Positions 1-9,231 of a stretch of DNA of 64,000 nucleotides are shown piece by piece. The position numbers were made by a program, and so were the translations under genes. Under the pieces are notes generated by a model that was not told where the DNA came from, did no database searches, and worked only from the letters and a program-made list of their open reading frames with translations. The DNA is taken from positions 345,716-409,715 of the forward strand of contig QRDG01000944.1 of the NCBI GenBank assembly GCA_012064385.1, read 5' to 3'. Each line of letters opens with the position of its first letter. Position 1 is the stretch's first letter. The stretch is from Puccinellia tenuiflora (Eukaryota > Streptophyta > Magnoliopsida > Poales > Poaceae).

Positions 1-782
1 ATGACAATCTCTATGGACTAATGTTTGTATTGAGATATACTTGTAGGTGTGTCCATATGCTTTGCTTGATCTCAATTTGTTGGAGTCAAGGTTAAGGGAA
101 GAAGAGTATTTGTTGATCAAGGCTAAGTGCGTGTTGATCAACACTCAAGTCCAAGTGAAGATATGCCGAAGAGTGCCTCTCCCATATTGGTGTATGGGGG
201 TGCTGTTAGCGAGTCTTCACCAAGCGGAGCGCAATCAAGAAAAGTGGTCCATCTTGAGATGACAAAGATCGTCATCATCTAGCTCAAGTGGATTATGCGC
301 AAGGCAAAGGTATGATCTTGAGAGGTTTTCTATTTTACTGGTCTCATGAGTTGTTTGTTGAGAGACCGGATTATAGAATAGATAGCCGTACTATCAAGAG
401 GGGCTCTCGACCGAGTATCTTGATTGTATCGTTCGTGGAAAGCTCAAACCTTTGCATCCTTACATCCTTGCAATCATCTTTATTGGTTATTATTTGGCTC
501 TTATCGTGGTGTGATCTTGGTGCTTGTCGTGCTTGTCATGAGAAGGCCAAGTTCACCGAAAACGGTTTTCATATGTGTCTCCTATTGCCTTTTTGGTTTG
601 GAGGTTTCTTTCATAGAGAGGTTTTACCTTTCTCCATTTGGTTTTTACCCTCCCTTGTTGGACTATGACGTTTTTCTGTATATCCTTGTAGAGCTCGTCG
701 TTACGCGTCTAACGAGCCCAAGATCATCGAAAACGGAGTCCGGATGCGAAAGATATGCCCGTTTTCATTTTGCATTTTCTGC

Positions 783-1115
783 AGTTTTTAGTGGGGCGGA
801 AGTTCCGGCCCATGCACCGGAGGTTCCAGCCCATATTTTCATCTGATCTTTTTTTGGCTAAGTCTTTTTGGTGTTTCTCACTGGAGGGGTTCCAGAAATT
901 TGCCCCGGAAGTTTCCCCGGAAATTTCCGGGGGTCCGGAAATTCCGGTCGTTGGTCCGAAAGTTCCGTTTCCAGGAAAATTTGGCTAAGTCGTTTTCATG
1001 TTTTCTCTCTGGAGGGGGTCCAGATCTTTGCACCAGAGGTTTACTCCGAAAATTTCCGGATCAACGGAAGTTCCGGTGTACGCAGCGGAAGTTCCGGTAC
1101 ATAACACCGGAAATT
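783..1115 (+). repeat. Cluster of degenerate ccggaa/ttccgg motifs in the E0 U3
   Basis: More than a dozen short, partly palindromic motifs of the type ccggaagttccgg occur in this interval upstream of the LTR TATA box. They are irregularly spaced and diverged, so they are not a clean tandem array. Comparable motifs are familiar from U3 regions of Maximus-type LTRs. A role as protein-binding enhancer repeats is inference. Confidence 0.6.
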
Positions 1116-1142
1116 CTGGCCCCTCGCAGCTCCAACGGCCAG

Positions 1143-1178
1143 TTTTTTTTTGGGGGGGGGGGGGGGGGGTTATAAATA
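1143..1178 (+). promoter_or_regulatory. T9-G18 homopolymer run abutting the LTR TATA box
   Basis: Nine T are followed by about eighteen G (1152-1169) and then tTATAAATAgg (TATA 1171-1178). The TATA box fits the U3/R promoter position of the Maximus-like LTR, with a CT-rich leader beginning about 30 bp downstream. The G-run length is prone to sequencing error. Confidence 0.65.
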
Positions 1179-1593
1179 GGCCCCCTTCTTCCCCAAGAGG
1201 TCAGCTCACTCACTCTCTCTCTCTCTCCTCCATTGTTGCAAACTTGTGAGCTTGATTTCTCTCAATCCCTCCAATGATTCTTGCCCAAATTTAGTGATTC
1301 AAGAGATGAGATCTAGATCTACGTTTCCACTGAACAATCTCTCCCCTAAGTGAGGGGAAGCTAGTGGATCTAGTTCTTGGAGTTCTTTTGTGGTTCTCCT
1401 CCTTGTTCTTCCTCTTAAATCCCTCCATAGTATTAGTTGCTTTGGTTGGATTTTGGAGAGAAGGATTTGACCACTTAGTGTGTTCTTGCCTTTTGCATTA
1501 GTTGCATCGGTTTGCTCTCTCCATGAAGATTCATGAAGGTTGAAAGTTGAGAAGCTTGTTACTCTTGGGTGCATTGTGTTCCCAAGAGCTTGT

Positions 1594-3192
1594 TGATACG
1601 TCTCAAACGTATCTATAATTTTTGATTGATCCATGCTAGTTTTATGATATTGTCACATGTTTTTACTGTTATTTATATCATTTCTATGCATTTTGTCGGA
1701 CTAACCTATTGACAAGATGCCCAGTGCTAGTTCCCTATTTTTGCTGTCTTTTTGTTTCAGAAATTTACTTCTGGAAATATTCTCGGAATTGGACGAAAAT
1801 TTACGGGGATTATTTTATGCCAAGACGAAGACGGAGTCCGAAGGGCAGCCTCGGAGGCGTCCCACAGGGCGCACGCGGGTACCAGCCGCGGCCTGGGGGG
1901 ACCCGCGGGTGGGGCCCGCCCCTGCCCTGTGGGCACCTCCTCGGCCCCCTCCGACTCCTATAAAATCACAATTAACCTAAAAACGTCAGGGCGGCGATTA
2001 TTTTCCAGAAACTCGACCCCGACGCGCCGTCACCGAAAACCCTAGTTCGGGGTCCAATCTGAAGTTGATCCCGGCACTCTGCCGGAGGGGAGATCGATCC
2101 CGGAGGGCTCTTCATCGACATGCCTTCCTCCGGGATGATTTGTGAGTAGTCTCACCTTGGCCTACGGGTCCATGGCAGTAGCTAGATGGTAGTATCTCTC
2201 TCTTGTGCTTCATGTCTTATGATCTTGTGAGCTGCCTAACATGATCAAGATCGATTATTGTAATGCTATGTGATGTGTTTGTTGGGATCCGATGGATTAT
2301 GAAGTTATGTTCAGATTGTGCATGATTCTTATATGAGTAATTTATGTTCTTGCATGCTCTCCGACGTGCGTAGTTACTTTGGCCAAGTGATTGTGTGTAT
2401 CTGCAAGAGATGGTATTTATGCTAGATAGTGGTTCATGCCCCCTTTTGTTCCTGGGCACGAGTGACAGAAACGTCTAAGGGCGAGGGTGTGTTGTTGCTA
2501 CTAAGGGTAAAACAGCGGTGTTAATGTCTATTTTGATATTAGTATTGCTTACTTCATGCACTTTACTTAATGCAATTGTCTGTTGCTTGCAACTTAATAC
2601 CGTTGGGTGACAGGCTGGATAGCGATCCCACGGTGGACTATTTAGACAAATATGCAGTTGGACTCAACGGTCTTTGTTCCTTGTCGTGATGCCTCCATAA
2701 ATATTATCATGTCCTTTTTTCATAGCTAAATTGGGTTTGTATCATGATCTTGTCAATTGCCTAGCTGTAATTCGTTCACCCATCACATGCATATTTTATT
2801 TACTTGAGAGACTCCACTAGTGAACCCATGGCCCCCGGTCCATCTTTTTACATTGTTTTCAACCTCATTTACTTGCTTTTAATCATCATTACTGCTCTGG
2901 TCACTTTTCATATTTTATCTATTTCATCATACAATTAACCGCTTTGTGTTCTGCGAGACCGGAGAGATTGACAACCTCTCCGCCGTTGGGGGAAAAGTAT
3001 TTTGGTTGAGTGTGTGTAGGTCCACGTCTGTTGAAGGTTAAGCGCCAGAGATCTTCAACATTCACCTCATTGTTGATTTCAAAGTCCTACTGGTTCGATA
3101 AACCTCGGTTCTTCAATTGAGGGAAAAACTACTACTAGCTACAATTCCGCCTTCGCTTGGGGCACCACCCAACTTATCAATATCCACCATCA
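1594..3192 (+). repeat. E1 5' LTR
   Basis: The LTR begins TGATACGTC and ends CCACCATCA, 1599 bp. It carries a TATA box at 1959-1965 (tataaaa). It pairs with 43311-44416, with about 35 substitutions or small indels by eye over the shared ~1.1 kb. The distal copy lacks about 495 bp corresponding to roughly 1881-2377, so only this copy keeps the promoter. Confidence 0.9.
1959..1965 (+). promoter_or_regulatory. TATA box of the E1 5' LTR
   Basis: ctcctataaaatcac lies about 365 bp into the LTR, the expected U3 position. The same place in the 3' LTR is deleted. Confidence 0.6.
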
Positions 3193-3202
3193 AGCAGTTT
3201 TG

Positions 3203-3220
3203 TGGTGCCGTTGCCGGGGA
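3203..3220 (+). other. E1 primer-binding site (tRNA-Asp type)
   Basis: tggtgccgttgccgggga begins 10 bp after the LTR end. It matches the 18-nt complement of the plant tRNA-Asp 3' end except for one C-to-T change at the fourth base. Athila-lineage elements commonly use this primer. Confidence 0.85.
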
Positions 3221-3370
3221 CTTTGGAGCTACAGAAAGGAGAGTCTCATACTCTCAATCTCTTTACTTTGTTTTTGTATTGCTTGCTTTATATCTCGTTT
3301 AGTTTATTTTCCTGTTTCAAAATTTTAAAACCCAAAAAAATTAGTGTAGTCTTTTATCCTGTTTTATTAG
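3221..3370 (+). other. E1 internal sequence between PBS and E2 insertion
   Basis: Short AT-rich leader of E1 without an open frame. It ends in attag (3366-3370), the left copy of the E2 target-site duplication, and continues at 39170 on the far side of E2. Confidence 0.75.
3366..3370. repeat. Left TSD of E2 (attag)
   Basis: attag directly precedes TGTCGG and recurs at 39165-39169 directly after CCGACA. Removing E2 and one TSD copy leaves a continuous E1 sequence. Confidence 0.95.
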
Positions 3371-4434
3371 TGTCGGAGATTCTCCCCAGGAACTAGGGGT
3401 GTCTCCAAGGTATCGTGTAAGGGGCTGAACATGGAGTCAAACAATCCACAACGTGCTCCGGCGATGGTGCTCGTCAGGCTCGCTGCGGACGACACTGCAG
3501 AGATTGACACAAGGTCTTACCCAGGTTCAGGGCCCTCTTGTGGAGGTAAAACCCCTACGTCCTGCTTCTGTGTATTGCACTGCTTGGAAAGTTCACAGTA
3601 CCAGGAGAGCTTGTCGAGCTCGAGGTGGCTAACAATGGCTACTTGCTAGTCTTTAGATCTAGGGTTTTTGGGTAGGCTCCTAGACTCCAAAAACCGAACC
3701 CTTTGCTTGGGTGTGCTCCTCCTCCTTTTATAGGCGCCCTGGGCCTCTTCTGCCCAAACATTTGGGCGGGAAGGGCTACCACATGGCGACGAAGGAGGAG
3801 GCGCGGTGCACCGTAAAGGTGAGGTCTACCATAAAGGTAAAGCTCGTGGACGCGGTCCACGGCAGGGGAACGGCGTCACCAAAGCTGAAAAGGGGCACCG
3901 ACCAGCTGGACAGTGGGATGGCGCTTGCCGAGGTGGGAGGTGACCCACGGTGATGTCGTCCTTGGAGCGTAGCTGCAGACTGTTCCCTTGTCACCAAAGA
4001 GGCAATACTCGTTGTCCGCTTTGCTTGGCTCCGCTTTGTTGACTGCTTTATACATGGAAACGGCAACTGCGGCGTTGTCGTCATCGCGTGTAGGCACGCA
4101 CGTCACCCTGCACACGGCGCAGAGCCCATGTGCGCTCTGCCGCGGGGGCAGAGATGGCTTTACGAGGAAGGCGCTTCGCGAGGCGAAAAGCCTCGCCAAG
4201 CCCTTCAGCTTGGTCCTTAGCAGAATTGCGGGCGGCGTCGGAGACGCCTTGTCGAGGAGCGATCCCTCACCAAGGGAGAAAATCCTTGGCGAGGAGAGAA
4301 AACCCTTCGCGAGGGAAAAATCCTCGCGAAACTCGCCAGGCTTGGAGAGCCTGGCCCTTAGCGAAAAGCATCCAAAGAATCTTGTGGGCCCTGGCAGGCC
4401 GGCCCGTGGTACCCTGGTTTCCACTGTGCCGACA
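3371..4434 (-). repeat. E2 3' LTR (left copy)
   Basis: The LTR has termini tgtcgg...ccgaca, 1064 bp. It differs from the split right copy at about 15 positions by eye (~1.4%). It contains many tcgcga/cgcgagg motifs in the 4160-4350 part. Confidence 0.93.
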
Positions 4435-4450
4435 GTAGCCCCCGGGCCCG
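4435..4450 (-). other. E2 polypurine tract
   Basis: On the minus strand cgggcccgggggctac directly abuts the 3' LTR start. The terminal gggggctac is shared with the E3 PPT, supporting common descent of E2 and E3. Confidence 0.75.
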
Positions 4451-4726
4451 CGATGGGCACGCCGAGGCCCATGACGAAGGCGAAGCGTCGAGGGGCCAAA
4501 GATGCCTGACAGGGCCGCGACACGTGTCACGCAGCGGTTGCACCCGCGGCCACGACCTCCTCGGCTCCAACGGGCGACGTGGTGGGGCCCGCCACGACTC
4601 GAGTGCTGGTCAATAAAGCCTGGGCGCGCAGGCGGCGCCCGTTACTTCTCACATAACTTCTCCCCACGCCTCCAATCTCTCCAGAGCGCTCCAACTCCAG
4701 AGTACTCTTCTTCTTCTCCGGCGACC

Positions 4727-7700
4727 ATGGCACCCAAGAAGGCAGCCACCGACTTGAAGGGCAAGGCCACAGCGCAGGCGGGCACGTCCGCGGCGATGGC
4801 GCGCGCCGCCGCTCTCGAGGGAGCGCTGCCGCGGACGCGTGTCACCGCGGCGACGATAGCGACGGTACGCCACCTGGCGGCGGCGAAAACCAACGAGCAC
4901 GGCGCCACCGAAATGAGGTCGGCCGGCAGCAGGCTCACCGAGACGTTCTACCCCATCTTCCTCCACACTCTCTACGCCGGCCTGGTGCCACCATTCTCCG
5001 ACTTCCTCCTGGCGATCTTGGAGGTGTACCAGATCCAACTTCTTCATCTTCATCCCAACTCCATCCTCATCCTCGCCATCTTCGCCCACTTCTGCGAGGC
5101 CTACGTCGGCATCCGCCCCTCGGTGGCGCTCTTCCGCAGCTTCTATTCTCTTCGGAACTCCGCCAAGGGCGAGCGGCTTGGGTGCGTCTCCTTCCGCATC
5201 GCCGACGCCCGGAGCGACAACTACATCCCTATCGCCTGGTGCGGTGAGGACGCCGTCACCAAGGTGACGAAGAAGGTGGACAAGTTCCGCGAGAAGTGGC
5301 TCTTCGTCGACGCCAAGGCCACACACCCTCTCCTGGAGGTGCCCGAGGGGCCGCCGAGGAAGTGGGCGCGCTGGGCGAGCGCGGACTTCAGGGGCTCGAG
5401 GCTTGACGCAGTGTACGAGTACATCCGTCACATCCGCGAGGAAGGGGTCACCGGCCAGATGGTGGCAAAGGACTTCACCAGGCGCCGCATCGCTCCCCTC
5501 CAACAGCACGCCGAGCCGGTGTGGCGATACGACGGCAAGGATGACGCAATGCGGCTAAGCAGGGACGGCTTCGAGCCTGATGTGCTTCGCCAGATCATGA
5601 GCATTCTCTTCACGTCGCCGGAGATCCCGTCCGCCAAGAAGGAGGCGGCCAAGCTGCTCATTGTCTTCGCCGAGGAGAGCATCGAGGAGCAGCGCTCGCA
5701 TATGCCCACGTTCGACGAGTGGGGAATCGTGCCCGCGGGGCACCGCGGGCCTCGCCCTAACCCGTGGGCGGCGGAGCCGGAGTACATGGATGAGGCTCCG
5801 GAGGCTGAGGAGGCTGAGTCCGCCGAGGAGGAGGCCTCGAGAAGCGAGGACCCCCTTGGCGAGGACGAGGCTTCGAGGGGCGCTGACCCCGTCGGCGAGG
5901 GCGCCGGCTCCTCGAGGAGCGCCCACGCCGAGGTGGACCTCCAGGTGCTCTCATCCGGCGACGAGGAGGACGCCTTCCGCGTTGTCCGCTCCCAGCGCGC
6001 CGAGGAGGAGGAGGAGACGAGCGGCGGCGGGAGAGGGCGCTGCGAACCCCGCTCCAAGGCCGTCCACGACAGGAGGGCCGCGACCGCGAGAGGCATCCCT
6101 CGCGCGGAGACAGGAGCGGCCCGGGAGGAGGCCGGAGCAAGCCTCACCCAGCCACCCAAGGCGAAGAAGAGGGTGTGGGTGATGGCCGGCGAGTAAGCCC
6201 TTGACTTCTCTTTCTCCTTCAATATTTTGCTTTGAGAATTCCCCCCTTTGAGGGATTTTCGACTTGTCTTCCTTTCAGGCAGCCCGCGGAGCCAAAAAGG
6301 CGGCGGCTCCACGAGCTTGGAGAGACCGCCAGCGTCGTTGCGGAGACGCCTGCGGCTGGCGAGCCGCAGCAAACAGTTGTTCCTCCCGCGGTCGAGCACC
6401 GCGCGGAGGCGGTGGTGGCCGAGGGAGCCGCGCTGTCGCCGATCCGAGCGGCGACTCCTCCCGCGGCGGAGCACCGCGCGGAGGAAGAGACCGTAGAGGC
6501 GGCGCCATCGTCAATCAGGGCGGCGACTCCTCCAGTCCAGCAGGAGACGGAGGAGGCAACCGTGGATGAGGACATCGTCGTGGAGCCGCCTCCAGAGGAG
6601 GAGGCCTCCTCGAGAAGGGCTGACGCGCCCGAGGCCGCGGCGGACGCGGCCGTTGTAGAGGGGGCCGGAGGCGCCCCTGTGGAGCAGGAGGCGGTGGCGA
6701 CGCCGGAGCTCACTGGCGCTGAAGATGAGCACGAGAAGGCGCCCAGCCCTCAGAGGGCAATCGAGGCGAGCGCCGAAGAAGGCGCCCCCACAAGCCCCCG
6801 GGTCGCACCAGAGGTGGTCCTGGGTCCGAGGCAGGACCCGGGCGCCTCGACGAGGATCGAGGGAACTGCACCCAGCAGCAGCGTGGGAGTCTCCTTGGCG
6901 CTGCAAGCGCCGCATCGTCAAGCAGCCCATCGCCGGATCGTCCTCAACCGGGCGCGGCGAGCGCTCGACGGGCTGGAGGAGCAGCTCGCCAAGGAAGAAG
7001 ACGCCCTGGCGGAGGAAAGGGCAAGGCTCGGCGAAGCCTGGATTCTTCTCCACGAGAGGGTGGAGATGTGCCGCCGGCAGGACGCGTCGGCAAAGGCGGC
7101 TCGCGAGGAAGCGATCCGCTTCGCCAAAGAGACCCGCGACAGCGTCAAGCGGGAGGCGCAGGAGGTGATGGAGGAGCTCGACGCCGCCAGGGAAGCGCTC
7201 GAGGTGGAAACCACCTCCAAGCATGACGAGCTGGCGGCCGCGAAGCAGAAGTTCGCCGCCGACTCCGAGGCCGCCAAGGCCAGCCTGAATGAGCTCCGCG
7301 AGCAGCTGGATGCCCGCGAGGGGCAGCTGGCGCCTCGCGAGGACGAGCTGAAACGGCGCGAGGAAGAGCTCGCCCTCCAGGAGAAGGAGCTGCAGCAGCG
7401 CGAGGAGCAGGTCCAGCTGCTCGTGAAGGACCAGGCCACCCGCGAGGGGCAACTGGAGGAGCGTGAGGGGCGGGTGGCCGCCGACGAGGCCAACCTTGCG
7501 GCGGAGCAGAAGAGGCTCCAAGAAGAGGCTGACCTCAAGGTCAAACTCGTCCGCGAAAGCCTCTCCAAAGAGTATAACGAGAAGGTCGCGAAGCACGAGG
7601 ACCGCCTCAAGACCAATCGCAAGGAGCTCGAGAAGCGCATCAAGGAGCTTGAGCAGGAGGAGAAACGGTTGACCTCTTGCCTCGAGGTCTCTCGGGAAGC

Positions 7701-8277
7701 CCAGGCTCGCGCTGAGGGGAACGCCTTCGCCCTGGAGAGAGACCTGAATGAGCTCCGGCAGCAGGTGGGGCCTGCCGCGGCTCTGGCGGAGCGAGCACGG
7801 GACCAGCGCCAGGTTGACCGGCTCATGACGCGCCAGCGCCAGAGCATCCTCCAGAGCTTGGTGAGCCGCATGCGCGCGGTCGGGAGAGACCTAAGGATCG
7901 ACGTCCCCTCCTTCTCCGCAGCGACCGACGACGAGACCTCGTACTCGCACTTCTTCGAGTAGTTCCTCGGAAAGCTTGAAGGGGTCGCGAAGAGCTTCGA
8001 CAAGCGTGTCGTGGAGGAGAGTCGCGACCTCCTTGTCGTCGCCGTCACCAACGTCTTCAGCAACCTCGTGAGGCGCCAACCCTCACTTGATCTTGAGGAC
8101 GTGATGGCGCCGCCGCGCGCCATCAGCGACAAGGCGCGGGAGACCGCCACGCAGGCCGTCGTCGCGTACGCCAAGAAATTCGACCAAGTGGTGGTCGAAG
8201 GCGACGACGAGGAAGCCCTGGAAGAGGCGGAAACCGCCGTGGACCAGGCAGGCACCTCCGGAGGCGCGACGGCTTGA
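4727..8277 (+). pseudogene. Antisense gene of E2: Transposase_28-like domain plus long coiled coil, one in-frame TAG
   Basis: The gene runs opposite to gag. The start chosen is gcgaccATGG (4727), a good plant context; the frame is open upstream to 4502 but lies against the LTR. Exon 1 is 4727-6192, an 86-bp intron (gtaagc...ttcag) is 6193-6278, and exon 2 is 6279-8277. This gives 1154 codons, with one TAG at 7960-7962 and the same frame open for 105 more codons. Residues 82-145 carry a hydrophobic core (PNSILILAIFAHFCEAYVGI) resembling the plant 'putative gypsy-type transposon' domain (Pfam Transposase_28). Residues about 405-470 are acidic, and about 700-1000 form a Glu/Arg/Lys/Leu-rich coiled coil. 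Function is unknown. Related antisense ORFs are known in Tat-lineage elements. Confidence 0.8.
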
Positions 8278-9231
8278 GCTCCTTGCCTGTAGCTGGACGT
8301 GCCGAGGGCACATTTATCTTAGCCATTTTGATTGTAAACTTTGTAAAAACTTATCAAGTTATATTGGAGTGTGCTTGTGAATGTCCCTCGGGAAGCCTTT
8401 GTCCTTCCCCCTCATGTCTTTTCGCTCTACGTCTTAGGACCCTCTCTTAGCGCTACACCACCGCCGCTTCGGTATGTGCGAGTCAGTGCTCCACAAGTCC
8501 GGGGGGTGCATGAGGCCTCAAGAAGTAAGAGCTCCGCAAAGCGCGATGCTTGGGGCTCCCCTTTGACGTGCAAGCAGCCCATGAGGCGTGGGAGAGAGAA
8601 AAGAGACTCGAGGGGCAAAAACCAGCAAGAGGAAATTCTACCAAGTCTTTGTACTTAGCTTATCGAGGCATTCTCGCCTTGGAGAGGGTGTTGGTTACCT
8701 GGCGAGACGTTGTTGCCATGGAGAGGGTGCCTGAGGCTTGGAGAGCCTGTTTTCCTGCACTTGGAGAAATAGGCATACCCACAAGCAATAGGTAGCTAAA
8801 GAATCTTATGGTGCTCGTAGGTTCCTTCATGTGTGTCTCGCGAGGAGAAACAGGCACCAAGGTTTTGGTGATCCTTGGTGAGTTGACGTGCGCGGGAGCT
8901 GACCCATGAGTTCAGAGCTCCTTGGGAGTTGACATGCATGAGAGCTGGCCCGCAAGGCCAGAGCTCGGATCCCTTGGGTTTTAAGGCGCTGCCGGGATGC
9001 TCCCGTGGCATGGCACCCTGCTAGCCCCCGCTCGTGAGATACACAGGAGGGATCATACGAGCGAAAAAGAAAAGCAAATAACACCGGAGCAAACAACACC
9101 GAAGCAACAAAATATGCTGGCGCGATGCGCAAAGGTTCAGAATGACCTGAAATAGGTGTTCATTACACTGGCGTGGCCAGGAGTTTTTCTTCTTTGATGA
9201 TGAAGTTTTGTTTCTCTGGGGGCGCGCTTCC
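8278..9231. other. E2 spacer between convergent antisense gene and gag
   Basis: This 950-bp stretch holds the 3' ends of two convergent transcription units. No RT, RNase H or integrase motif is visible on either strand, which is where pol should lie in a complete Tat element. AT-rich stretches with ttgtaaactttgt near 8330 could serve as plant poly(A) signals for the antisense gene. Confidence 0.6.

Larger units (their letters stand above)
1..1593 (+). mobile_element. E0: left part of a Maximus-like Copia LTR
   Basis: This stretch has the layout of a long SIRE/Maximus-type Copia LTR: a U3 rich in ccggaa/ttccgg motifs, a TATA box (1171-1178) and a T/C-rich leader. It stops at 1593, where E1 inserted. 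It resumes at 44417 and ends near the motif cctattcacccccctctagg (about 44950), which in grass Maximus elements marks the LTR/5' leader region. Short open frames here have no recognisable domain. The LTR start is at or before position 1. Family assignment rests on remembered motif layout and is therefore moderate. Confidence 0.6.

Noticed and set aside
5428..8255. Minus-strand frames of 348, 361 and 445 codons opposite the E2 antisense gene
   Set aside because: Shadow frames of a GC-rich gene, rich in Ser/Arg/Ala. The plus strand has the conserved core, intron and coiled coil.
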